A stretch of 64,000 bases of DNA from Halichondria panicea (GCF_963675165.1 NC_087387.1:1185001-1249000); one strand, 5' to 3'. Counted from the stretch's first letter, positions 10,854-22,539 are shown. Translations and numbers: made by a program. Notes: a model not told the origin generated them from the sequence alone.

Positions 10854-12107
10854 GAAACTGTGTGTCCTGGACAACAGTCACTCACTGCACACCATCTACT
10901 CCCTCACCACAGTCCACAAGAGGAGACATTCATCAACAGCTCCTACGTCAGCATAGACCACTTCCCCATCCAGCACACCTTCACCTTCACCAACGCCCGC
11001 CCACCCTCACACCAGATCCAAAAAACCACAAGAGACGATAATATTATTGGTTGATGATATTTACGGCCGACACACTATATCCTCCCTCAACCCACCACCA
11101 AAGCTAGCACAGTGACAGAGAGTATTGATAGAGGGACTGCGAGGGAGCCACTGTCTAATGGAGGGGCAAAGATAAGAGGATCGTCTTTGAAGAGATCTTC
11201 AGCCATTTTCCACCGAGGAAGACAGCTCAGTTTGAAGAGACGGCAGAATCACAAGACAATTTGTTCAGTGATGATGAGGATGGTCCTGATTATGATACGC
11301 TGGAGCCTGTCGTCATGGATACGTTGTCAGAGGGTGCTCCTCGAGTTCTCAGTAGCATTGCATACTGAGAAACAAGGTATGTACATGTACCAGATTGTGT
11401 TGCTATAACAGTAATCATATTCATTACCTCGGCATTCCAATCACTATTGTTGTGTACCATTGTTGATGCACTGTGCTACTGCAGAAGAGGTACGACACAC
11501 TCGGTGCATCTCTAGCAATTAGTCTCGGATTATCTGCCCACATGTTGTTATTGCTGAGTGTAATCAGGCTAATTGCTTGAGCTGCACTGCGCCCGTCGTA
11601 CCTCCTCTGAGCATTGTGCTGAGCTTACATTTAATTTAGTAGATAGAAGAGTCAAGGCTATTGCTAGTATCTGTCACCCCCCCACATGCACACACATTTG
11701 ATGTACTGGTATATTGTGCTATATGTGCTGTACTTCATGGGTGTATTTTCGTGAGGGTACGCTATATTAAGTATGGTGCTGAGCTTGCACTATATTTGTA
11801 TTTGTAGATAGAAGAGTCAAGGCTATTGCTATATCTGTCACTGACTCCTACCCCCCACATGCACACACTCCCCCCCCCCCCCCCCACACACACACGGCAC
11901 CAGCTGCCAACTCCCAATATGAAGAATAGGCTATTTACGCTAACAATCAGCAGCACACCTGACTTGTTGCCCATGGCAACGCTGGTAAGAGGTGGGAGTC
12001 GTACTGGTAGACCGCAAAGACACTGCTCAAATCACCACACACCCATCACGCCCACCACAGCAGCACAACTGACGGCACTAGTGGAACAGTGCACTGACTG
12101 TATTTGA
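10854..12107 (+). pseudogene. p2: pieces of the unidentified plus-strand gene
   Basis: Second copy of the p-gene. The block from 10854 (after ttccctacag) keeps the longest tail of any copy and reaches SDDEDGPDYDTLEP and a terminal ...LSSIAY with a TGA at 11366-11368. One base is missing in the early part (tccctcaccacag against tccctcgaccacag in p1), so it is unlikely to be functional. A 3' block near 11905 reads LPTPNMKNRLFTLTISSTPD. Between them (11369-11900) are a long imperfect hairpin (11479-11612) and a C-run at about 11871-11884. Confidence 0.4.
11479..11612. repeat. Long imperfect hairpin
   Basis: Left arm 11479-11522 pairs with right arm 11569-11612; about 33 of the inner 41 positions match, including agaggtacgac with gtcgtacctcct and agcaattag with ctaattgct. 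The 46-nt loop is unique. The same hairpin is present in the duplicate near 58.88-59.02 kb with a few changes. It could be a degenerate MITE or a precursor-like RNA hairpin. Confidence 0.55.
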
Positions 12108-12348
12108 CTCGCATCTTAGTTATGCTATTACTTTTACGTATTATTTGTAAAGTTCATAAATTCGTTCAATCAATAAACAATATACACGTATATACACGTA
12201 TATACCGGTAGACTACAAAACCACAGGTATATGCTACTGCACACACAAATAAGGTAAGTAACAAAGTGAAGACAACCACAAAACACTAAAAGATAACAAC
12301 AGATCCTTCACTGCACACATACACAAAACCATCACTCACTGTCCACAT

Positions 12349-14454
12349 CTACTCCATAAGAGAAGTGATATGACCATTACCAAATGATGTGACAAACTGA
12401 CCATCTTTGGTGAACACTGACACACGCTTGTTAGTATACTCAGCAACATAAAGAAAACTACTGACACACACACCATAAGGGTCAGACAGATCTCCTTGTC
12501 CATTTCCTTTCTTTCCAATCGAGTGAATAAACTGACCATCCATAGTGAGCACTTGAACACGATGATTACCATAGTCAGTGACATACACCATTTGTTCATT
12601 GTCCACCGCAACATCCTCTGGTAGGTCAATACCAGTTTCCATTGAATCAATCTGCTTGACTGGCTCCAGCTCTGTCGTCAACACTTGGACTCCGTGATTC
12701 CCTCGATTGCACACAAACACTTCATCACCAGCGACTGTTATCCCTTGAGGGTAGTAGAGTTTTTTTAGAACACTTTCCCTCGTCCCAAACCATTTTAGCA
12801 GATATCCTCTTTTGTACACGCAGTGTTTGTTGCTGCCAGAGACATAGATGTTGTCTTCCTTGTCTACTGTCACACGAGCGATACTGCCAAACCAATGTAT
12901 TGATTTGCTGATGCTTTGAATTTGTTTTCCTTTCTTGTCAAACATCAAAATATCACCATTCCAGTCAGTTACAATCAGTTCTTCTGATGAGTTGAATGCC
13001 ATATACCGAGGGTTGTTGATTCCTCTTATCACCCTCACAGGTTTGTCCAGCTTGGTGGGGGGTATTTTGACGAACACAGAGAAGGGGCTTCCTGAAATAG
13101 GCTGGTCGTCCACTGAGATCAGGAGGTGGTGTCGACCACGTACCCTAGGGGTGTACTCAACACTGTACACTCCACCCCTCACAGGCACTGCTTGTAGCTG
13201 TTGAGATGATTGATCAGCTAGCAATTTTAAAGTTGCTTTAGCTTTTGAAAATTGTCGTGGATGGTGTATATTGATTGAAAAGCAAGCAGGTTTATCGATT
13301 TCATCATTTTTAACTACATCTCCTTCCACAGTGCACTTCGTTGGATCCACTGTACCGTCATACACAATAACGTTGTTCTTACACAACTCCTTGAGACCCT
13401 TATAAACAAACACTTCAACTCCAAAATCATCTTTCTCCACTGGATCAGAATTGGCTGCTTCCTTCACCACCTCAGCATCGATTCGACTCACCACCTGCTC
13501 TTGCATCGTAATCAGTTCTTCATCACTTGCATTCTCCAGTGTACGCTCTACAAAGTCAATCAAACTCTGAGCAGTGCCTAGGGACAGGTCCAGATCTTTC
13601 TCTTGAACTGTCAGCTTCTCCATCTTTGAATCAGCTAAAGCAGAAGATTCTCGTAAAACACGGACTTTGCATCGATCGAGAATATCGTGTAGCTCCTGGA
13701 ACTTGGCATTCACTTGTCTCTCTGTCAGTTCTTTCTGGGCCTGTATATTCTGTTTAGTTCCTTTCACTTGATTCACAGCGGTGCTCAGATCAGGCAGTAG
13801 GTTCTTGAGTGGGGAGAGGTGCTCCGTCAGCTTTTTGCGAGTTTCGGGGGCGGCTTTCTTAACTAACTCTGACTTGTGGTCACAATGATCGAATACAACA
13901 CAGTCTCGACAGATAAGCTTGTTGCAATCGAAACAAAAAATCTTCTTTGGCTCCTCATGATCCTCGCATTTTGGGGGTAGTGGGCTTTCGAATGTTAGAT
14001 CTTTCACTCCGCCCTGTTTGAGCTGTTCCAGAGTAGAGACGATATGTGTAGCAAACACTTTCATACGCTGATGAGATCTTACACAATCCTCACAAATGAA
14101 CTGGACACACTGTCGGCAGAATGCAGTGGCCTTTTCCCCAGGGCACATTTCACAGGTGGCCTCTAACTTGCCGTGGGCTTTCTCCATCCTCGAGTGGAGT
14201 GCTTTCATCCGGTTGATAAAGAACGCAGTGGTCAGTCTGTCTGGGTTGTTGTCTGGCAATAGAGTGGGCTCACGACAGTCGGGGCAGGGGAACGGCTGGT
14301 TGGGTGGGTAGCGACTGGAGAGTGTGAGGATGCATTGCTTGCAGTAGTAGTGACAACGAGGGAGCAGCTTTGGCTCCTGGAAGCGGTCATGACAGATGCC
14401 ACAGGTCACCTCTTGCTCGAGATCAGCAACAACTGGATCAGGTTTTTCGGCCAT
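12349..14454 (-). CDS. TRIM-NHL protein C, 701 aa, truncated last NHL blade
   Basis: The frame is open from MAEKPDP through five NHL repeats but ends FGNGHITSLME. A one-base loss near 12358 relative to TRIM B throws the last blade (YGVAVDSDGFVYV...) out of frame, removing about 20 residues that normally close the propeller. It is the most divergent member: B-box 2 reads CVVFDHCDHKSELVKK instead of CIVIEHAGHNYEFVKK, RGKE is lost after the coiled coil, and blade 2 is shortened (VSGSNKHCVYKRGYLLKW). The 5'UTR intron is 14578-14477. The upstream DNA (14579-15260) lacks the palindrome module. Confidence 0.85.
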   Translation of the reverse strand: MAEKPDPVVADLEQEVTCGICHDRFQEPKLLPRCHYYCKQCILTLSSRYPPNQPFPCPDCREPTLLPDNNPDRLTTAFFINRMKALHSRMEKAHGKLEATCEMCPGEKATAFCRQCVQFICEDCVRSHQRMKVFATHIVSTLEQLKQGGVKDLTFESPLPPKCEDHEEPKKIFCFDCNKLICRDCVVFDHCDHKSELVKKAAPETRKKLTEHLSPLKNLLPDLSTAVNQVKGTKQNIQAQKELTERQVNAKFQELHDILDRCKVRVLRESSALADSKMEKLTVQEKDLDLSLGTAQSLIDFVERTLENASDEELITMQEQVVSRIDAEVVKEAANSDPVEKDDFGVEVFVYKGLKELCKNNVIVYDGTVDPTKCTVEGDVVKNDEIDKPACFSINIHHPRQFSKAKATLKLLADQSSQQLQAVPVRGGVYSVEYTPRVRGRHHLLISVDDQPISGSPFSVFVKIPPTKLDKPVRVIRGINNPRYMAFNSSEELIVTDWNGDILMFDKKGKQIQSISKSIHWFGSIARVTVDKEDNIYVSGSNKHCVYKRGYLLKWFGTRESVLKKLYYPQGITVAGDEVFVCNRGNHGVQVLTTELEPVKQIDSMETGIDLPEDVAVDNEQMVYVTDYGNHRVQVLTMDGQFIHSIGKKGNGQGDLSDPYGVCVSSFLYVAEYTNKRVSVFTKDGQFVTSFGNGHITSLME

Positions 14455-15263
14455 CGTTAGAAATTGTTTCTCAGATCTGGAGAATGCAATTGTGTAGAAT
14501 GTTGAATATTGTATAATTAGCTATATACATGTACTATAGTATAGTCTATACCTCTGCAGCTACTGTATGAAGTCTTACCTACAATCAGAAAAAGCTTTCC
14601 AGGGTTAAAGCATATGGTCAAAGTAAGCTATGAATTGAAGTAGCAGTAAGCTCTTAGTTATGTAAATTAATGTTATTCATATCGTTTCACCAGCGCTATA
14701 ATATTATAGTGTTTTAATGAGATTCATTGCATTTTCTAGTACAAATTGCGATTTTACTCAGAAATTAATACTCGCGAAAATATGTAATTTGAGATACGCC
14801 CACACTTCTTCACAGTCATATATACAGTACAGATAATAATTGCAGTTAGGCTATAATAGCTAGTCCAGTCATCATCTTCAGTTTTCAAATGATAATCACT
14901 TGTCAACACTAGGGACTTGCTGCTCAGACGACGTGGGTCGCTATGACAGCACTCATCAGACTCGTTACACCAGGAGTCCTTCCCGCTTAACGAGGCTCTC
15001 TCCAGAGGGGCATCTTGATACCAGAAATTGGCAGCTTCCTTACAATCTCCTTTCTCACAAGTAGACACTTTGACACCATTAAACAAGTTTGTCGGTGCTA
15101 GTACAGCTGACATTGATGATGTCTCTTTAGTGCACAAATAGTTTCTGTTTTGAGGGTCATGAATTGTTTTGATTTCTTTAGTAGGTAACTGAGCCGAGAT
15201 AGTAATGATCGTGGGGGAGTGGTTACTGCTTGTGAGGGGGTGGTTTGAGGTGTGGGTGTGGTC

Positions 15264-17225
15264 TTAGCTAGCAGAGAGGTGGAGCTGAGGTATAGTTCTT
15301 CCTTTAGTGAGGAGCAGGTTAGTTACTCTGTTCTTGCCAACACGATCATAGTAGATATCGACGACACCAACTTGTAGCCCGGATGGTTTCCTGGTAACCT
15401 TGGCAAACACCTGTAGTCACATTTAAGCAAGCATGAACAAAATGCACACACTATAAAACACATACTATATACACAATTTACAAAGTCTACAGTTTTAGTT
15501 CTACTTATAGGCACTTATTATCAGACGGTGGGGGGACTAAGTGCAACCACAAAAAGTTCCTTCTAAACTGCAGCTACTTCACAGAAGCCATTCGCTACAC
15601 TATATTCACCATTTTGTGTCGTAGGTGTTTCCATAGTAGCTGTTTGTCCAGTGGGAACCATTCCTCTCCGTGATTGAATGTTGAGTAGAGGCCGTCAATA
15701 GCCGTGGGGAGGGACCACGCCCACTCTCAGTCCGTGGGGGAGCTTGTAGAGGAGTGACACACTGTGCATCGTTGAGCCACAATCTATCAGCTCCAGTGTA
15801 GCCTGAGGTTGTATACACACAGGTGGGGAGATAACAAGCAAATGATCAAATGATTGTGTAATCATGTTTGTCTATATAATGTAGCTTCCCCCGAGTATTG
15901 TCATTTGTAACTTTAGAAGCAATTATTTAGAAGTGCCTAGAAATTCAGTCTATTCAGGCTACACAGTTTATAGACTATGGAGAGGACGTTGAAGGATAAT
16001 GGCTATAAGTGGCTCTATTGAGCAACAGGCACACCCACTCACCTGTCCAATGTAGTGTGGTCGATTGACCTCTGTCACTCTAGCTCTCCTGTAGAAGCCA
16101 TCCTCTTCTCTCTCTTGAGTGCCTCCAACACTCACAAGCACAGCATAATACAGTCCAACCATCAACTGCAGAATGTTCCGTATAAAAAGCCATCTATGAA
16201 TGCACATACTCAAAGCAACATGTAACTCTTCTGCCTCTCACAACATGTACCTTATATACAGAGAAACCTCTGACACATTTAAGCACACTAGTTGACAATG
16301 AACTGTCGTCCCCAAACTTACTTTTCTACACCAACTAAATACAATGCACTAAATTTAATGGACAATAAATTATCTACAAAGGGACAATATTAATGTCTTG
16401 AATAATAAAATGATAGGGCCAAGGTAGTTTGACTGACCTCGCCTCTGCTCATAGTGTTGGAGTCACTGGTGGTCATGGCAACTGATAGCTCCTCCAGGTC
16501 ATGCTCTGGGTACTCAGCCAGCTGTTGTATCCAGACACGGTCAGGACTGTTCACCTGCAGTACTTGCAATGACATCGTTGACAATTGGTCTCCTTGTGTC
16601 GGACAATAATACCGTATCCATTGTAGGATCTTTGGGTGAAGGTTCGTCTATAGTAGTGTCCATTGGATGTGCTCTACTAGTGACCTCTGTGAACCTTGTC
16701 TTGGCAGCACAAGCACACGATACGGAAATTTTCCAACCATATATTCGGCCAAATACTGCAGAGAGTTGTCTTGCATTGCTATGACTTCATCACTTTGCTG
16801 TCGTGTGGTGTTTTGTGATACAATAGTTTCTATCGTAATATTTTCCGGGGGGGGGGGGGGACTTGCATTTCTCTGACTTCATCCTCTGGGGGGAGGGGCT
16901 GATCTTGTACCTCAAATGTAGCTTGCTGTGCAATGAATGTGGCTTCTGCTGCTAATGCTTGAGACATCATCACCTGGTTGTTGAGCTCACAAACTAGGGA
17001 CTGGGCCGTGTAGGGGTCAAATTGTCCATCTTCAGAGCTTGGTTAGTCATCAGTGGGTACCGGTACTTCATCTTGTTCATTGAGATTGTCACTTTTAGTG
17101 AGGTTATTGAGATCTGATTGATAGTGGAGTCTCGCAAGCAGTGGCTCTGCTCTCTTTGTAGTTGTGTAATGGGTCCATGCAACTGATGCAGCTTCAGATA
17201 CAGAGTGTGCTAGGTACTTGTCCAT
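15264..17225 (-). pseudogene. T1: MDKY-Tudor gene, damaged copy
   Basis: The N-terminal part begins MDKYLAHSVSEAASVAW at 17225. The Tudor part has exons 16554-16438 (VNSPDRVWIQQLAEYPEHD), 16165-16043 (LMVGLYYAVLVS...DGFYRRARVTEV), 15802-15610 (ATLELIDCGSTMHSVSLLYK) and from 15410 (VFAKVTRKPSGLQVGVVDIY). The pattern F/W-YRRARV...LELIDCGS...LYKLP fits an extended Tudor domain, which in known proteins binds methyl-arginine/lysine ligands, often in piRNA pathways. Damage: a stop in the MDKY part (GAC TAA where other copies have GAC CAA), an 11-bp loss in the third Tudor exon shifting the frame just after LYKLP, and 4 extra bases in the last exon. Downstream DNA (14754-15137) carries a conserved reading (STCEKGDCKEAANFWYQ) that may be 3'UTR or another exon. 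Confidence 0.6.
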
Positions 17226-17400
17226 TTTCACTTGTAATAAGATGGTAAAGATCCTCATAACACAATCACAACCGATCTTTCCCAAAATAGGCAGCAGGCA
17301 GGTAAAGATCGTTATTAGAATTAACTGCTTCTCAATCAAAAGTAAATTATTACATACACATAAAACACAGATTGCTACTGCCCACACACACAAATAATAA

Positions 17401-17682
17401 CTAAAATATAACAACAGATCCGTGACTGCGCACATAAACAAAACCATCACTGTCCACAGCTACTCCATAACAGCCAGCGATATGACCATTACCAAATGAT
17501 GTGACAAACTGACCGTGTTTAGTGAACACTGACACACGGTTGTTAGTATACTCAGCAACATAAACAAAACCAGTGACACACACACCATGAGGGCCAGACA
17601 GATCTCCTTGTCCATTTCCTTTCTTTCCAATCGAGCGAATAAACCGACCATCCATAGTGAGCACTTGAACACGATGATTATT
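17401..17682 (-). pseudogene. 3' part of TRIM-NHL E, cut off by the CACTA-like insertion
   Basis: Encodes the last two NHL repeats, from NNHRVQVLTMDGRFIRSIGK to RSHGSVVIF and a stop at 17401. It resumes exactly where the TRIM E frame stops at 23266: joining across the element's ends gives VTDYNNHRVQV, which fits the family consensus VTDxxNHRVQV in frame. It therefore belongs to TRIM E rather than being a separate gene. No internal stop is present, which points to a recent split. Confidence 0.9.
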
Positions 17683-17690
17683 CCCTATTA

Positions 17691-17945
17691 GAAGGTCTTG
17701 AAATGATATTGGCAAGGATATTGCCATGATAACGACATGAATCTTGGCATTTTTTACCAAGGTACATTCATGATAATGGTGCAAGAATCATAAAAGATAC
17801 TCTGCATGAATCTTGTACAAGAATCATGTAAGGCTCATGCATTATAATCACAAGAACTACACATGAAACTTGTAAGAAACACCCAGTATCTCATGTGGGA
17901 AACATGCAAGTAACAAGAAAATGTTCTAAAACTTGGAAGTAGTAT
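17691..17945. repeat. Left subterminal repeat zone of the CACTA-like element
   Basis: Holds several copies of caagaatcat (for example near 17783 and 17818), gaatcttg (near 17737 and 17808), and acttgtaagaaac/cttgtacaag variants in both orientations. The same caagaatcat word recurs once per unit in the right-end tandem array, so these are candidate binding sites for the element's own proteins. Confidence 0.6.
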
Positions 17946-17994
17946 CAGTAAGTAGTATCAGTGAACGATGGATGGTTTACAAAAATAGGGTCCT

Positions 17995-19271
17995 TTAATT
18001 TATAACAATAGGTTTAGAATCCCGGCACTTTTGGTTTGCTTTAGAAATCAATGTTTTTTCATTCCATCCTTCTTCACCAAATCTCTTTTCCACCAGCCTC
18101 ATCATGTGTTTCACCTTTTCCTCATCCAGACCTGGCTTCTTGCTTTTGTCTGACTTGTATAAGAGAGATACGGACAACTCTTCTTTTGAAAATATGGCAT
18201 CCATAAGCAGGAGAGCGAAAGCGTAAGCATCCCTTGCTGGCAATCGCATCACATTCCGACCATTTATCTGTATATGAAAAATATAAAATTTGTCTGCATT
18301 GTGCGTAAACGCATAACACTTACAATTTCATCCTCCGACTGCTCAGCCTTCACCACCACACCAGATTGCTGTGGAGAGGCTTTCAGGAGTGTCACAAGCT
18401 CAGCCAACGTGTTTTCCATCCGGTTGAGCTTTTCTAGTACCTCTCCCAAAGGGTTTTCTACTCGGTTAGCCTGAAAGGGCATTAGCAACATGTCACACCC
18501 ACCATACAGTAGTACATTACCTTGTCAGTACGAACAGGAGTTGTAATCATAGCTTCTTCTCGCTTTTTGTCACTACGAACCGAGTCATCAAGCTTTCGCT
18601 TCTTTTGAGCATTTGTTAGAAGGTTCAGTGTCTCAGAAGTGTTTAGTTTTCTTGGCAGACCCTGCACCTCGTTTTCACGCTGACGTGGGCCTCGTCGACC
18701 TTTTTGTGGCTGTTTCCCCTTTTCTTTTCGCTTTTCTATATTCTCCTTGTCACTTTCATCTAAAGTAAAATTATATACACCATTATATCTAAAAAACACA
18801 TACTAGCACCTATGCAAATACCTTTAAAATGAACAAATTGAACCGCATACTCCTTCCCCTTGTATTTGAGCATCAAGTTGCTACCCTTTGTAAAATGTTC
18901 CAGAGTGAGTGTTTCACCACTGTCTGTTGACAACTCGCTGAGCTTAGTTTTGTGCTGACTGCCAGTTTGTGAACACTTCACAATAGCAATCCCTGAAATA
19001 AAATGAGGAATCTAGCTGAACTCTAGCTGCACACTAGTATAGCACATTATAGACTATACTTACTTGACTGGTCTAAAAGTGCTGTCTTGATATTTTCAAC
19101 ATTATCTCTTAGCTTAGTAGAGGGTCTGTATGCTCTCTTAGGCCTTGGCTGATCTTGCTCTATCACCGCTGGAGGTGAGCTGGTAACCGAGTCTGAGAGG
19201 GACCGAGATAGAGAGTCATCTTCGCTGGTAGCGCCAGAGTATTCTGAACTTGAGTTCATGATGGACTGCAT
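17995..19271 (-). CDS. BEN-domain accessory protein of the CACTA-like element, 345 aa
   Basis: Five exons join in frame: 19271-19064, 18992-18822, 18759-18521, 18470-18324 and 18267-17995 (1038 nt, GT-AG borders). Residues about 1-70 are Ser-rich and acidic, then a basic patch (RPKRAYRPSTKLRD). Exon 3 is highly charged (KRKEKGKQPQKGRRGPRQRE), a likely nuclear signal or DNA contact. Exon 4 has a short heptad-like segment (LGEVLEKLNRMENTLAELV). Exon 5 fits a BEN domain: ARDAYAFALLLMDAIFSKEE, then GLDEEKVKHMMRLVEKRF, then a C-terminal NQKCRDSK. BEN domains bind DNA or chromatin proteins. Lying head-to-head with the transposase start (19411), it occupies the position of a TnpA-like DNA-binding partner; that role is inference. 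Confidence 0.75.
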
Positions 19272-19410
19272 ACTATATTTAGCTAGCTAGCTATCTTATG
19301 CAGCCACGTGTGCGTTCTGAATAGTGCACATCAAACTAATGAAGCCACGTGGTGCACGTGTGCGTTCTAAATATTGCACACCGTGCATTATTTAGACCGT
19401 AATTACAATA

Positions 19411-20311
19411 ATGGCTACTCCATCAAGAACAAGAACCCACTATAGGAGGTACCTGAGGGATGCTTCAGCTCCAATACCTAGATCAACCCTCTTACGCTAT
19501 AAGAAGTTAGCAAGCAATAAGTCAGGTAAGGCTAGCATATTGCTTTAATAAATAATTAGGCCATGCAAATAATAATTTTTATTATATAAAGTGTGTGTGT
19601 ATAGTTTAATAATAATGCTAATAATTGCAGTGCCAAACCCGTTGCAAGACATCAACCTGCCACCCGCATCTTCACCAGCACTCTCCATGCCCCCATCTTC
19701 ACCAACACCCCCTTCTTCACCAGCCCTATCTTCACCACTCTCCACGCCCACATCTTCACCACACTCCACGCCCACATCTTCACCAGCACTCTCCACGCCC
19801 ACATCTTCACCAGCACTCTCCACGCCCACATCTTCACCAGCACTCTCCACACCCTCGTCTTCACCGCCCTCATCTTCACCACTCTCCACGCCACCAACCC
19901 ATTCAAAACTTCTGTATCCAGGTGCAAACGTCACTGTTTTTGAAGCATTATGTGCCATCATGCAATTCTGTACGTCCTTCAAGTTGTCATATACTGCAAT
20001 AGGAGCACTTCTAACTCTATTGATATTCATCTCCCCCGAGCAAAACCTAATACCTCCCACCCTCTACAAATTGAAAAGGTTTTTCGAAAGACAAACTCCT
20101 GTTCACAGCCATAAGAAAATCTGCATGACTTGTGACGCGAACAAGGAAGAGTGTACCTGTGAAAATCTCCATTCACCTACTGCCGACTTAGTGCATTTGA
20201 ACATTACAAAATCTGTGGAGGCAGTATTATCAAGTAAGTGTGTATATGTGCGTGCGTGTGTGAGGTGTATGCGTGTGTGAGTGTGTGTGTGTGTGTATGC
20301 GTGTGTAAGTA

Positions 20312-20357
<46 letters not shown>

Positions 20358-20539
20358 AGTGTGTGTGTGCATGTGAGAGTTTGTGTGTAGTGTGTGTGAG
20401 TGTTGTGTGTTGTGTGTGTATGCGTCGTGTGTGTGTGTGTGTGTGTGTGTGTGCATGTGCGAGTTTGTGTGTAGTGTGTTGTGTGTAGTGTGTGTGTGTG
20501 TGTGTGAGTGTTGTGTGTTGTGTGTGTATGCGTGTGTGA

Positions 20540-20580
<41 letters not shown>

Positions 20581-20592
20581 CGTGTGCGTGTG

Positions 20593-20630
<38 letters not shown>

Positions 20631-22455
20631 CATGTGCAACAACCCTTAATGGCATAATTATCCTGCAGAAAACTCTAATTCACTCATTCAACTGCCTGAA
20701 CTATCAACTGACGACGAAAACTTGAGTGATGTTTGGGATGGAGCTGTATTACGTGAGGGAGTAATTTCAGGTAAATTCTCTGGTGGGGATCGTCTTGCCC
20801 TTTCGATGTCTACTGATGGTGTCCCTATCTTTAAGTCGTCAACTGTCAGTATGTGGCCAGTGTTCTTGGTGATCCTTAACCTCCCAGCTATAATTAGAAC
20901 AAATGCTGAAAATGTGATATTGTCAGCAATTTGGATAGGTCCCTCAAAGCCGAACATGAAACGCCTCTTACAACCCCTAGCAAGTCAAATTGATAAACTT
21001 CGCGTTTTTGTAAATACTTTTCAAGGACCTACACGTTTTAAAGCATCAGTTGTGTTGGCAATATTTGATTTACCTGCAAAAGCTGCAGCTTTGTGTGCCA
21101 AACAGTTTAATGGCCAGTATGGCTGCTCTGTTTGTCTCCATCCAGGCAAAAGAATGCCGAATAAAACACTCATATACCCGCCGGATACAGTTTACCCTCT
21201 GAGATCGCACACTGAAGTCGTTAGTAATGCTACAGAAGCTGAAGCTGGTCAGCAACCAGTCAATGGCATTTTGGGGATATCTCCGCTCACATCTATGATC
21301 AACTTAGTCGATTCTGTACCTGTTGACTACATGCATGCAGTTTTGGAAGGCGTAACACGGTGGCTGACTAAGTCTTGGTTTAATTCTGCTAACCACAAAG
21401 AACCATACTACCTTGGACGTAAGAGTGCTGACATAGACAATGAACTTCTAAAACAAACTCCCCCTCATGAATTCAGTCGCCCCCCCAGGTCTATTCAGAA
21501 ACATCTTGCGTACTGGAAAGCGTCAGAACTACGCACATGGCTTTTGTATTACTCTCTACCTCTGCTCATTGACTACCTGCCATCACTTTTCTGGCACCAC
21601 TATGGACTGTTGGTGTGTGCGATTCACATTATGTTGGGGGGTAGGATAACACAAGATGAAGTCAATTGTGCTGAGCAAATGCTCATAGATTTTTGTGTCT
21701 TACTTCCAGAACTATATGGTGACAGAAGCTGCACAGCCAATGCACATCAGATACTACATCTTGCAAAGTATGTTCGTCTTTGGGGGCCTCTTTGGACGCA
21801 TTCCTTATTTGGTTTTGAAAATAAGAATGGACACTTAAAGCATCTATTTCATGGCAAGTCACAGATCGCTAATCAGCTTCTTTTCAATGTTGATGTGAGT
21901 TACACACTACAATTAACTTCTGTTTGCAATCCACAGAGAAAAAATATGACTAAACTGAGTGAAAACACATACATTGTTGGAAGACTAGTAGCTTCAAAGC
22001 TAACTTCAGAACAATCATTGGTATTATGCCGCACTGGTACCGTACAAGTATTCTTCAGGCTCTTTAAAAATGGTGTAATCTTTCATTGCCGTAAGTACTC
22101 ACGTGCTTTAACAGGAAAACGAAGAAATACGCACTGTTGTTTCGTTTCTAATGGAGCTGAAGAATTTGGTGAGATTGAACTGTTTATATATGGAACTGAA
22201 CCTTGTGCCTTAATAAGAAAAAACATACCATTTTCATCAACACTACTACACATGACTGGTAATCCTTCACGAGCGATACTTTCCACGTACATGCAGGCGG
22301 ACTTACTTAACAATTATATTGTACCAGTTGACGTATCCACTTCTCACTCCCTTGAAGTAGTCTCTTTGAGTAACATTTTGTCTAAAGCTGTTTTTGTCAA
22401 TGCCTTCAATAGATCGTACTGTGTTAAGCAACCAAATACACTTGAAAGACACTAA
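19411..22455 (+). CDS. TNP2-like transposase of the CACTA-like element
   Basis: Exons 19411-19525, 19631-20233 and 20669-22455 join in phase to about 834 residues. Exon 2 begins with a Pro/Ser/Thr tract containing SPALSTPT repeats (19680-19900), then a small zinc-like motif CMTCDANKEECTC. Exon 3 matches TNP2-type (CMC superfamily) transposases: LSMSTDGVPIFKSS, WPVFLVILNLPA, AIWIGPSKPNMKRLL, IFDLPAKAA, GQYGCSVCLHPGKRMPN, VDYMHAVLEGVTRWL, then PRSIQKHLAYWKASELRTWL. The Asp of STDG and of FDLPA are candidate catalytic acids. A 42-nt stretch at 21895-21936 has GTGAGT...CACAG borders and is in frame, so it may be an optional mini-intron. No stop interrupts the exons. The ATG 19411 is the first in frame and lies 139 bp from the BEN gene start. 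Confidence 0.82.
20236..20640. repeat. (TG)n-rich microsatellite in the transposase intron 2
   Basis: About 400 bp of imperfect TG/GTGTGC repeats fill the intron 20234-20668. The long Thr-His or Cys-Val frames across it are artefacts of the repeat. Confidence 0.95.
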
Positions 22456-22539
22456 CTTGTGTACCTATCTAAATCAACTGTTTATAATTATATAGTTTTT
22501 TTTATAATTATTATGTTGTTGAACTTGTGTTAAAATCAG

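Larger units (their letters stand above)
7100..16630. repeat. Segmental duplication, copy 1 (about 9.5 kb)
   Basis: Contains p1 (3' part), TRIM B, p2, TRIM C and Tudor T1. It matches 54500-64000 in the same order and orientation at a nearly constant offset of about 47.4 kb. TRIM B and K differ by only a handful of residues, and shared lesions (the frameshifted end of TRIM C/L, the 11-bp loss in T1/T4) show that the damage predates the duplication. Confidence 0.85.

Noticed and set aside
14754-15137. Cys-rich frame (STCEKGDCKEAANFWYQ) as a separate secreted protein gene
   Set aside because: No start, signal peptide or splice context is convincing; it lies downstream of the Tudor exons and is noted there as possible 3'UTR or exon.
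19652-20060. Minus-strand repeat frames (GEDVGVESA and KMWAWRVLV types)
   Set aside because: Antisense of the Pro/Ser-rich tract of the transposase exon 2.
20103-20655. Long Thr-His and Cys-Val open frames
   Set aside because: They are translations of the TG microsatellite in the transposase intron.
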